From Cyanidiococcus yangmingshanensis (Eukaryota > Rhodophyta > Bangiophyceae > Cyanidiales > Cyanidiaceae), in contig VWRR01000001.1 of the NCBI GenBank assembly GCA_013995675.1, positions 620,001 through 684,000 on the forward strand: a stretch of 64,000 nt of DNA, in the 5' to 3' direction. How positions within the stretch are numbered: position 1 is the stretch's first letter; each line of letters opens with the position of its first letter. The notes under the pieces were generated by a model. The model had not been told where the DNA came from. It was given only the letters and a program-made list of their open reading frames with translations, and did not search any database. A program made the translations under genes and the position numbers. Of this stretch, positions 55,708 through 64,000 are shown one piece after another.

Positions 55708-56529
55708 TTCGAGTCATCACTCGAAATGCGTTCACATCGTTGGCGCGCTGCCGCGAACGTCACGGCCCTGGCGTACAACGCTGACAGACCGCACGGACTC
55801 GCGAGTACTTCGGCCAGTCTGTTATGCGTGAGCACCCAGTTTTGACGTTTCTTTGGTTCTTGCGTACCTGATTCTTCTTTCGCCGACCCGTTCTTTATGC
55901 CAAGTGTCATGGTTGCAGGTAACGAAAGAGTCCAGCGTCATCACTCTTCAGGCACACGAGCGACGCTACCTTGCGCGTCGTTGCGAGCGCGTTTCGCGCC
56001 ACACGGCATCATCGGCCCGCAACCGCCGACAAGGCTGGTTGGCGACGCGCGCCAACCGTTCCTGAAACGCTCGTTTTCGCTGAATGTAGAGCATTCATTC
56101 GGATTCATGCTGTACGGCTGCGCTTCTTTGGATACTGACTCGACACGATCGAATATGGCATCGTTTCAAAGCTTTGGGGTGATTGGTTGGGCCGTTTTTG
56201 CGCTAAAGACGTCTTCTCAAGGTACGCGACGCGCATTGGCAGGAGTGTATACTTCCGCGCTGTGTCATGATGAGGGTTCAAGAGCAGCTTCTGTAGCAGT
56301 ATGCATTCTTTTCGCGTGCGCGCATTACAGTCTGTTTTGGTGTGTAGCGTTTCATCTTAGACTAAGCATGAGCTCGGGCTTCGCTTCAACGAGGCACGAT
56401 GTCGTTGTGTGCTTGCGCTCATTCGCAGATGGCTTGGTGCGCTGGCGGCCGGCGGCAGCATGCCCGCGTAACCTTTGGTTCGTGCTCGTCGAGTGAACTC
56501 TGGTCAGTCGCTTGTTCGGACGACGGCAG
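55708..56529. promoter_or_regulatory. Divergent intergenic region upstream of NTF2
   Basis: About 0.8 kb. A 199-codon plus-strand frame (55897-56496) ends just before NTF2, contains scattered hydrophobic stretches but no domain, and is not supported as a gene. Confidence 0.4.
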
Positions 56530-56925
56530 ATGGCCAACAAACCTCAGTGGGATCTGATCGCCGAAGCGTTTGTAAACCACTACTATTCGGTATTCGACAC
56601 GGACAGATCGCAACTCGCGACGCTGTATCGAGATGTTTCCATGCTGACCTTCGAGGGCACTGCGTGCATGGGTGCGAGTGCGATAACACAAAAGCTGGTC
56701 TCACTTCCGTTTCAGAAGGTTCGACACCACGTTGTCACGTGCGACGCGCAGCCTGTCCTGCCGGAATCGTTGAACGGTGTGCTGGTGTTTGTGAACGGCG
56801 ACCTGACTGTGGACGACGGTGCTCAGGCGATCAAGTTTGCGCAGGTGTTTCACTTGCTGCCCGATCGAAACAGCCCCGGTCTTTTCTGGGTATACAATGA
56901 CCTCTTTCGATTGAACTATGGCTGA
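56530..56925 (+). CDS. NTF2: Nuclear transport factor 2
   Basis: A 131-residue protein from ATG 56530 (MANKPQWDLIAEAFVNHYYS). It has the full NTF2 cone fold: FVNHYYSVFDTDRSQLATLY, SMLTFEGTACMGASAITQKL, LPFQKVRHHVVTCDAQPVLP, GVLVFVNGDLTVDDGAQAIK, FAQVFHLLPDRN and FWVYNDLFRLNYG. This is almost exactly the yeast and human length (about 125-127). NTF2 imports Ran-GDP through nuclear pores by binding FxFG nucleoporins and the Ran switch II loop. The six upstream in-frame codons from 56512 are dropped because ATG 56530 fits the family start. The frame is intact. A likely polyadenylation signal AATAAA lies at about 57027-57032, inside the duplicated segment described below. Confidence 0.95.
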   Translation: MANKPQWDLIAEAFVNHYYSVFDTDRSQLATLYRDVSMLTFEGTACMGASAITQKLVSLPFQKVRHHVVTCDAQPVLPESLNGVLVFVNGDLTVDDGAQAIKFAQVFHLLPDRNSPGLFWVYNDLFRLNYG

Positions 56926-57811
56926 TCGAGGAGTGAGAACCTATATCTAAGGAAGCGAGATGGAAGGTCAGGGCGCGCGTCTTGGCGGTGCTTCCTCGTT
57001 GACGTGTTTCTGCTCCGTCTCTGCCGAATAAAGGATGACTAGCCAAGGAGTGAGACCCTGCGTCTCAGGAAGCGAAGTTGAACGCTTGTTCATTGGTCTT
57101 AAGGATGCCTGTCCGCGGACACGTTTCTGCCCAAAATGCAACAGGTTCTATCGGTCAGCGCTTCAGAATGGAAGCAGTACCGAGCCTCGCGGACCAAAGA
57201 GCTCCGATAGCCCGGGCGGGGGACGTTTCGAGTTTAGTTACTTGCGGCAACATGAGCAGACGAAATCGTTTCGGGTATCAGTACCAGAATCGTTGTGGCG
57301 AATCTACCCAGAATGATCGGTTGTGCACTGACCTCTAACCGAACGCTGAGACTAGTCATCGGAACTCTGATTGAGGAACGCTTTCTGCGGCAGTGCTCAT
57401 GACCTTGAGATATCTTCTAATCATTTCGAGGACGATACCATGCGATGCACATAGGCGGATAAAGCGACGATGCTGAAGCATCCACGGGCTCGCGTTCTTG
57501 GCGGACACGAGCCAGGAGCCTGGATGCACTCCAAGAAAAAACGTTCTGCAATTGTGGTAGCTGTCAAGACCCTGGACTGAAAAGAACTCCGACCAAGGAG
57601 GCGTCGATGAACTAGTGACCGATCCCTAGCCTACAAATCCGAGGTAACGGTCTGTGTGAGTGGATTACGGACAACTTTGGATAGACACAAGAGCGTGTCC
57701 CCCTCTCTCCAAGACGATGATTACGTGCTCCTGGCCAGAATTGGACAGCCAAAGCTGGATATCAGTTTCTCCGTGTTTCTCGATATCACCGTAAACTGAG
57801 CCTGGATGGTG
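56926..57811. other. Intergenic region between convergent NTF2 and RPB8, with diverged tandem duplication
   Basis: About 0.9 kb. The first 200 bp contain two diverged copies of an 85-bp element (56929-57013 and 57046-57130). Further on, GACAC/GTGTC on the minus strand forms a small hairpin near 57684-57699, and an A6 run lies near 57535. No protein gene recognised. Confidence 0.45.
56929..57130. repeat. Diverged tandem duplication, 117-bp period
   Basis: The segment 56929-57013 aligns to 57046-57130 without a gap. By eye 55 of 85 positions match, with perfect blocks at both ends (AGGAGTGAGA, AGGAAGCGA, GTCTT, GTTTCTGC). The second copy contains a perfect hairpin TGAGAC-CCTGC-GTCTCA; the first retains most of it. 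See findings. Confidence 0.75.
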
Positions 57812-58283
57812 CTAGACTCGCCGCAACAACAAATAGATCCTGCTATCCAGACGCAGATCAGCAAGATCAATAATATTGCGATTGCCTCTCAAACACATCA
57901 ACAGGCCGCCGAAAACTAATAAACACCGCTGCAGTGCGCGCATCCTCCGACTGCTGTTGGAACACTTTTCCACACATCACATAGTCGTACCGGCCGACAA
58001 TCGTCGGGGCACCCGATTGATCAAAAGTCCCATCGCACGGTGCTCCATCCAACCTGATGCTTGGCATAAGCGACAGAAGGAAACGATCTCCTGCTCGTAC
58101 CGGAAACAGCTGGCTATGCACGTCGAGCGTCAACGAAGCCTTATGGTGAAGCGACTCTGCCACAAGACGACTCACCCGATCGAACTTTTTCTCCCGAACC
58201 TTTCCCAATGCTGGATTCCGGGGATCCTTGTAAACCATATCGACCTCCTGACAGACGAATGTATCTTCAAAGACCGAGGCCAT
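57812..58283 (-). CDS. RPB8: RNA polymerase I/II/III shared subunit RPB8 (one frame shift)
   Basis: The protein begins MASVFEDTFVCQEVDMVYKD and contains the RPB8 signatures KKFDRVSRLVAESLHHKASL, LDVHSQLFPVRAGDRFLLSL and GRYDYVMCGKVFQQ, with FISF close to the first stop. In the first frame it stops at 57867, but skipping one base at about 57922-57926 (in AGTTTTCGGCGG) continues the family sequence: GGLLMCLRGN, LADLRLDSRIYLLLRRV, with a stop at 57812. The restored length of about 157 residues matches RPB8 (about 145-150). RPB8 is an OB-fold subunit common to all three nuclear RNA polymerases. The N-terminus contains a small insertion (MVYKDPRNPALGK) before KKFDRVSR. Convergent with NTF2. Confidence 0.93.
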
Positions 58284-59740
58284 AGTGACAAAACGAGAAC
58301 CGTTTCTGAACGACGGTAGCGAGATGGCAGATCGCGCTCTCGAAGGAGTATCAAGTGCCGTGCACTCGCTCCCTCGAGCACAACGTCCGTGATGTGATCA
58401 CGTTCACGTTGGGTTCTCGTCCAATGAACAGGTGTGGTGCGTGAACCCCAAAACGACACGAGCACCTGATGCTGCTGTTGCTCAGCACCTACGACCGTGC
58501 GTCCAGCTCAGACGGCCACGCTCTTCCCAGCCTCGTTGGTGCCAAGAGACAGCCCAAAAACTATATTGATAACAGAACTCCAGCGATAAAGAGTCCTTTT
58601 CCAGCAAGAGCGATCCGTTTGGCTGTGCCTAAGTATATCGACCGCACTACGAAAAACAACAGCAAGCGTTATCGAGTCGCGACGATGGAGAGCGCGCTCC
58701 TCTCGCTGAGGCCAGATGGGTTCCCAAAACTCGTCATCGAGCATCCTCAACATGCGTATCAACGAAGAGAATCGGCGCGTGCTCCTCATGAAACCGCTCT
58801 ATAAACACCCTGGAAATGAACTGTGCTGTCGCACTTTAGAGAAGAACTCAGTTTGAGTGCCACGAATCAGGCATAGATGTCGCAGCAGATGCTGTCGGTC
58901 GTCATAGAACGAGTTTCGAGACACATGCCTGCTGACTTCGAAAGCGGTCGTTCGTTCGTTTGCGTCCAAGAATAATCTCTTCTATGTGTCGTTTCGCGAT
59001 ACCGCCTTGTTTCGGTCATCACGTTTGCGATATGACGTGGGTATCGTTCATAGACAGCAGCCTGGATGATAGATATACTCCCGGGCACGAGTCCAACCAG
59101 TCTGGTCTGAATGGAGGATCCCTCATAGCAATGACGGTTTCCTGTTTAAGCCAGGATCCAGACTGCCTCAACAGGCACCGTGAATAAAGCGCCAAATCGC
59201 CTCCAAACAACTCGTCCACAAAGACTTGATGATGCGGCCAGGAGCCAGACCATCCCTATCTATCTTTTCCTGGAACACAGCATGAGCGGAAGGAGCCAGC
59301 TCGCACATTCCTGGCAAAGCAGCGGCAACAGCGCTACGGACAACAGTTGCTCCATTGCAACGACATCAGGGTGGATACGAAACCCCAGCGAGGTCCGAAA
59401 AGGAACGTTCTGCAAAACTGAATTGCCCTCGTTCTTTCTAGCATCGAAGCATCCGTCGAATTCGCCAACACACCGAGCGAGTATCGTCGTCATGATACGA
59501 AAACGATACCCTAGCCGCTAGATGCACACTCTGCAACCATATAGAGTCGAATGGGTCATTCTGAAAACCGTTTGCTGATTCAAAGTGATTGCATGTGGAG
59601 CGTTCATCGGGCCAATGACGGTCCACGACCCGCCTGGTCGATATCGTTCCCGGACGCACGGCGGTAGCATACGAGCAGGCCTAGTCTGCATTGCCCTCGG
59701 TACACAACTCGTGATTGCGGATACCTGCATGCGAAACAAC
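58284..59740. other. Long intergenic region, RPB8 / Twinkle
   Basis: About 1.46 kb between the RPB8 start and the Twinkle 3' end, both on the minus strand. Frames up to 113 codons lie in all phases; none shows a domain or coding-like composition. No RNA gene or repeat recognised. Confidence 0.4.
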
Positions 59741-62152
59741 TCAGGAACAGACGCGAAATCCATCTTCCAACTGTTGAATCTCATCGGACTGCAGCTCCCG
59801 AATGCGTCTCGTTACTGGGTCGAACTGATAGGGAATATGGCCTAGTTCGCCATCAAAACGATTTTTTCGCACATCCAAGTACTTGTAGTAACGCCCATTC
59901 TGGATGATAATAACATTATCTGCCTCTTGGGTTGCTTTGGCACTTCCAAAGACACTTGCAGTTTTGAGCAACTGGTCCTCGTCCTCTTTGCGTGGGTGAA
60001 TCACGACAGAGATATGGACGTTATGATCTGTCGCAAAGGCACGAAACTTCTCCATCGCTCGGTCCATAATTTCGAAGCGTTCGTAGCCTCGTCCCTGACC
60101 ACTGGTCATAAATTGCAGGTTATCGAGCACGACATGCGCGACATCGTAGACGTAGGCTGCATACTCCATCGCGTGAATCACCTGGTCAACCTCACTGGAG
60201 CCGAAAAACCGCAAAAAGTAGAGAGGCAACTGTTCAAAACGATCAGCGTGCTCATCAAAACGCTCCCAGAGCGCCTCGGGACCAATCCCGGCGAACTGGC
60301 TCAGCATCACTTTGGCCATACGGACGTTGTTGAGCTCGAAGGAGCCCCAGAGGGTGTTCGCCCCCTGCATACAGTAGTCTATGGAGAGTTGCGACAAGAC
60401 GGTGGTCTTTCCGATGCCAGTCGGGCCAGAGTATATGCTGAGTTCTCCGCGACGATGACCCTTAAGCAGTCGATTGAGTCCCGGTAGCGCCTGGCTCTGG
60501 AGGCCACGCACTTGCAATGGATTCGCCAGCTCTCGTTGTACATCGGAACGCAAGTCTGCAAACGTGACAATACGTTCATGAGGAAGAGGACGCGCTCGTT
60601 GGATCATGGCGTAGAGGTCATGGCCCGCAAGCAGTGCTTCATTCGCATCTTTCGGACCAGTGCCGTTGCCGCTACCAACCAAAGAGCAGCGTTGAACGCC
60701 GAGCTTGTGGGCGAACTGGCGAGCGCCCTCTTGTCCGGGAATATCGTCGTCAAGCCACAGATAGATCCGTTTGAAACGTTCCAACCACGAAAGGAGGACT
60801 GGTGGCAGAGAACGCGCCCCATTCGGCAAAGAAACCGCGTAGAGACCTGTTGCCTGATGAACGGCCATGGCATCGAATTCTCCCTCGGTAAGCACAAGAC
60901 ATTCTGCGTCCGCTGGCACGAGGTGCATGCCAAAGAGACCCCAGTAACCACCACGAGGCTCGAGTCGCATCGCTGACTTTCGAGTGATCGAACGGATTTT
61001 GAGTCTCAGCACTCGAGCGGGTGGCGGAGTCTCAGCACTCGAAACTGGCTTGCCATTGCCGGGAGACTCAGTCGCTGCTTCCTCGACATACTGTCGGTGG
61101 TCAGACTTGATCAGAGCAGAATCGGAGGCGGATGCCAACCAACTGGGTTCAATCCAGGGAAACGTGATGCATTCGTGCTCAGACCATTTTCCAATGCCGT
61201 CCTCGTCTCGAAAATGGAAGCACCCTGCACCAACTCGATACTTTCGGGCGATGGCGATCTCCAGCTTGCGAGATTCCAGATAACGCTTCACCGAGTCACT
61301 GGTTTCCAAACGAGACTCGCACTCGTCTGCAAAGGCAGCATCGATCAGAGGTGCAGTCTCAAGCGTCTCTGCTGTGCCTCCAGTTGGTAGCTGGTCGACG
61401 GCGTTCGAAGTCTTCACCACCGAATGCGAGTCCTTTGCGCCTGGTGCTGAAAAACGTTGCTCCGTGGAGGCTTGTTGACCACGCCAGTTGACTGGTTCAA
61501 TGATATCGCCAAGACTTCGTTTCAAATCCCAATGGTTACCTTTTGCTCCACATCGATGGCAGAAAAACACGCCGCTCTCTGTGTGAACATAGAGTTTGAA
61601 CATGTTGTCGGTCTTGTTTCGCACAGGTGGACAGAACGGGCATATACGCACCACTGCATGCTGTTCCACGAGTCGCGGTTCGAGGCCTTTCTCTTCAAGA
61701 TATCGCAGTATGTGGCCTCGTGGTAGTCGAAAAAACTGGGAAACGAATGGTGTCGGTGCACTCGCAACGTTCCCTGCAGGGCGAGGCCCACCACGATACC
61801 AAGCCGAGCCCGCAGGCCAAGCCGACTCTTGACGCTGCGAAACCCAGTAGCCAGCACCCCAGTTCGTCGCACTGAGACCTTGTTCTATTGGGCGCTCCAG
61901 AGGCTCGCTGTAGAGCTCGGGCGGGAACAGGTCTGCAGGAGGTGCACCAGTCTCCGGCGCGGCTTCCGTCGTCGTTGAGGCTTCGGTTGGTTTGTGCGAC
62001 TGCCTTGATGACGGCTTGCTCGCTTGGCTAGAGCGTTGTAGCCTCTTCACTCGAGCTTGCTGACCTTGCGCTTTTGTCGAGAGATGCTGCCACGGGAGCC
62101 ACAGGGCGCCTCCGTAGCGAGCTCGAGACGCGACCGTCTTCCAGAGCCTCAT
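59741..62152 (-). CDS. Twinkle-like organellar primase-helicase
   Basis: An intact 803-residue protein. The basic N-terminus (MRLWKTVASRARYGGALWLP) is a probable mitochondrial and/or plastid presequence. A zinc-binding domain has CPFC (171-174) and CHRC (198-201). The Toprim primase domain has LVLTEGEFDAMAV (TEGEFD 422-427) and IYLWLDDDIPGQEG (DDD 468-470). The RecA-like helicase has Walker A SGPTGIGKTTVLSQL (576-583 core), Walker B HVVLDNLQFM (about 673), SVVIHPRKED and the NRFDGELG motif (about 764). The domain order equals plant Twinkle and T7 gp4, which both prime and unwind organellar DNA, unlike animal Twinkle, which has lost primase residues. Here the zinc and Toprim residues are kept, so primase activity is likely. 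A Ser/Thr/Pro-rich linker occupies residues 45-75. Confidence 0.95.
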   Translation of the reverse strand: MRLWKTVASRARYGGALWLPWQHLSTKAQGQQARVKRLQRSSQASKPSSRQSHKPTEASTTTEAAPETGAPPADLFPPELYSEPLERPIEQGLSATNWGAGYWVSQRQESAWPAGSAWYRGGPRPAGNVASAPTPFVSQFFRLPRGHILRYLEEKGLEPRLVEQHAVVRICPFCPPVRNKTDNMFKLYVHTESGVFFCHRCGAKGNHWDLKRSLGDIIEPVNWRGQQASTEQRFSAPGAKDSHSVVKTSNAVDQLPTGGTAETLETAPLIDAAFADECESRLETSDSVKRYLESRKLEIAIARKYRVGAGCFHFRDEDGIGKWSEHECITFPWIEPSWLASASDSALIKSDHRQYVEEAATESPGNGKPVSSAETPPPARVLRLKIRSITRKSAMRLEPRGGYWGLFGMHLVPADAECLVLTEGEFDAMAVHQATGLYAVSLPNGARSLPPVLLSWLERFKRIYLWLDDDIPGQEGARQFAHKLGVQRCSLVGSGNGTGPKDANEALLAGHDLYAMIQRARPLPHERIVTFADLRSDVQRELANPLQVRGLQSQALPGLNRLLKGHRRGELSIYSGPTGIGKTTVLSQLSIDYCMQGANTLWGSFELNNVRMAKVMLSQFAGIGPEALWERFDEHADRFEQLPLYFLRFFGSSEVDQVIHAMEYAAYVYDVAHVVLDNLQFMTSGQGRGYERFEIMDRAMEKFRAFATDHNVHISVVIHPRKEDEDQLLKTASVFGSAKATQEADNVIIIQNGRYYKYLDVRKNRFDGELGHIPYQFDPVTRRIRELQSDEIQQLEDGFRVCS

Positions 62153-62608
62153 GAGCGTCGCTGCATAACGAAAGAGATCCCAGTAACGCTATCTTTCTCT
62201 CCCACGCTCGTTCTGGTTTAGATGCCACTCAAGAATGATTCAGATTCGTTGAATGAACGCTTGTGTTCTGCGTTGGTTCGTTCGGAGACCACCAACGGTG
62301 TCTAGGGTGCTGACGCTGTACCAGATACCGACTTGCTGGTACGCTGGTCGATATCGCGCTCGTGGACGCAACGCCTTCAACAAACTGGCGTTTTAGACGT
62401 TTCAATCAAGACCAAAGTTTTGGATAGCTTGGATTCGAGGTGAGTAAACATTGATCGGGACCATCAACGTCTAAAGTTAGAGAATAGAGGCCCATTGATC
62501 CTGAAGCCGTTGAAAGGAAAAGAATCGTTGGAACAAACTCGTTGATCAGCGGTCAGCGAGCTCATCAATACGGCAACCCGAACCGCGCAAACCCGTGAAT
62601 GCGACGCC
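62153..62608. promoter_or_regulatory. Divergent promoter region, Twinkle / NOL6
   Basis: About 0.46 kb between two divergent starts. It must hold both promoters. No specific motif was identified. Confidence 0.45.
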
Positions 62609-64000
62609 ATGATCATATCAGAAGGTCGCATATGGGAGCCACGTGCTCGAGATTTACTCAAAGCCACGCGATCGCAACTGTCGGAGGACTCGATGGCGTT
62701 TCTGCGACAGCTCCAGGCAGACCTGCAGACACTCTCTCAGAGAGCGCTCGTTACACACGACGAGGTAGCGTCAGGTTTATGGAGACAGCTGCTGCAGAGA
62801 TCCGCAGAAGACTCTCAAGCACTGTCAAAGAATTATGAGGTAAAGTTTCATGCTCCGGAACAAGTTCGGATCGTCGGTGGCTACGCTATCGGGACGGCAG
62901 TGGCAACCGAGTCACCGATGGTGGATATTGCGATTGAGCTGCCGAGAAAAACATTCCTCGAAAAGGATTACTTAGATGGTCGTTATCACGTGAAACGACT
63001 CCTCTACCTATTCGAGGTAGTGCGCCAGTTGCAGGAACGTCATCCGCACCTCGAGGTGACTTTCGAGACCTCGCCTGCAATAACGCTTACTGGAGACAGT
63101 TTGCTGGCTGCTGCGCTGCAGAAACCAGTGGCGTTGTTGAGAACAGCACGAGTCGGCTGTTGCATCCGTATTTTGCCTACGCTAGCGTCGCGATCAGTTT
63201 CCGCGCCTGAAGTTGCATCCGGAGCGTTGTTACTGGCGAGTGTGGCGAGACTTGCCCGGAAGCGCGGAGACGTTGCGTCTGATCGCGCTGTACAACGAGA
63301 GTATCCTGCAAAGACTGGATGATACTTGCCGATGACGAGTATCTGGCCTCTGCCGCCCAGCAATGTGCCGTATTTGCCGATGTCGTGCTACTACTCAAAG
63401 TTTGGGTGATGAATCGACAGCTGGGGGCGCTCGACCCGGAGGAGTCGCTTCAAAGCCTGGTTTCCGGCCACGAACTTGCCATGCAAGTTGCCCATCTGAT
63501 TCATCAAAATTCTTTACCGATTCGTACGGCCTCATTGGAGCAACTGACGCTTGCTGCCTTTCGGGCGTTGCAGTCCCGAGTACCCGAAGGAGGAAGCGTT
63601 CTGGCTGTGGAGCTGGCTGCAGCGCTGCGCTCGTTTGCGAGTCGCCTGCGAGATGTGGATGCTGTTGGTGGACTCTACTCGACGTTGCTGGGCTGCAGTG
63701 TCGAGCCACTTGCTCAATTCGATAGCGTTATCCTGGTCGCAAGAAAACGCGCATCGTCTACCAATCCAGAAACGGCTCTCGTTGGCTCTATCGAAAGATC
63801 CTGGGTGAAAAATCTGTTGAAGACGTTGCGTCAAGCGTTTGGAGATCGAGTGCAGCATATTGGTCTGCTACCGCCCCTGAAGACTGCCTCGAGTGCATCC
63901 GTGTTGAGGATTGGGTTCAAATGGCATGATCACAACCTGTTTCGACTGGTGGATCGTGAACCCGACGAGGGTTTCTGGGGCACTGAACGCATCGAATGGC
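62609..64000 (+). CDS. UTP22: NOL6/UTP22 (Nrap), incomplete at window end, frame-shifted
   Basis: ATG 62609 starts MIISEGRIWEPRARDLLKAT. The Nrap nucleotidyltransferase-like fold follows: VRIVGGYAIGTAVATESPMV, DIAIELPRKTFLEKDYLDGR, YHVKRLLYLFEVVRQLQ, VTFETSPAITLTGDSLL. Then, in a second frame, KLHPERCYWRVWRD and ETLRLIALYNESILQRL. In a third come VFADVVLLLKVWVMNRQLGA and, near the window end, SWVKNLLKTLRQAFGDRVQH and LRIGFKWHDHNLFRLVDREP. Human NOL6 and yeast Utp22 (about 1,150-1,240 residues) have this order; only the first 450 or so residues are inside the window. UTP22 belongs to the UtpC complex of the SSU processome and bridges to Rrp7. Frame changes lie at about 63200-63230 and 63315-63330; each equals one surplus base. 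Confidence 0.88.

Overview
The window looks like nuclear DNA of a compact, intron-poor unicellular alga, most likely a red alga of the Cyanidiophyceae type; the species assignment is inference. The genome is slightly GC-rich and genes lie on both strands. I see no spliceosomal introns. The mitochondrial ATP synthase alpha gene is nuclear. MEP-pathway (IspF) and histidine-pathway (HisE, HisC) enzymes carry plausible plastid transit peptides with an early phenylalanine. A plant/animal-type atypical E2F is present, and housekeeping genes of eukaryotic type dominate. No transposons, LTR elements, virus-like elements, CRISPR arrays, rRNA genes or convincing tRNA genes were seen.

Layout: 0.1-2.6 kb NOP9 (+); 3.5-4.2 kb Bax inhibitor-1 (+); 5.2-6.7 kb RUVBL2 (-); 7.9-8.4 kb A20/AN1 stress-associated protein (+); 9.6-10.5 kb RPN8 (-); 11.7-14.1 kb SAS10/UTP3 (+); 14.2-16.3 kb atypical E2F with a long disordered tail (-); 18.2-19.9 kb mitochondrial F1 alpha (-); 20.7-21.8 kb an IspF-HisE fusion (+); 22.2-35.7 kb a giant VPS13 lipid-transfer protein (-); 36.9-38.5 kb HisC (+); 39.5-39.9 kb a small basic protein of unknown role (+); 40.1-41.5 kb a CofD/YvcK-like protein (-); 42.4-43.7 kb a membrane-anchored alpha/beta hydrolase (+); 44.7-45.9 kb a RING E3 ligase (+); 47.0-49.9 kb WDR75/UTP17 (+); 50.4-52.7 kb acetoacetyl-CoA synthetase (-); 53.8-54.1 kb a minimal HMG/YABBY-like protein (+); 55.1-55.7 kb an uncertain ORF (-); 56.5-56.9 kb NTF2 (+); 57.8-58.3 kb RPB8 (-); 59.7-62.2 kb Twinkle-like primase-helicase (-); 62.6 kb to the window end NOL6/UTP22 (+, incomplete).

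A striking feature is that many clearly conserved genes (BI-1, RUVBL2, SAS10, E2F, IspF-HisE, VPS13, WDR75, AACS, RPB8, NOL6) are read in two or more successive frames. Homology continues without loss across each junction, and most junctions need one base skipped. Long genes such as F1 alpha, Twinkle, HisC, NOP9, the hydrolase and the first 998 codons of VPS13 are intact. Residual insertion errors of a long-read assembly are the simplest explanation, but the one-sided pattern deserves checking. Coordinates of those genes are given as the full span over all frames.

By function the window is rich in 40S ribosome-biogenesis factors (NOP9, SAS10, WDR75, NOL6), with RUVBL2 (snoRNP assembly) and RPB8 (a subunit shared by Pol I, II and III) nearby. 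The rest covers proteostasis (RPN8, RING, SAP), organelle DNA and energy (Twinkle, F1 alpha), lipid and membrane biology (VPS13, BI-1, hydrolase), and plastid metabolism (IspF-HisE, HisC).
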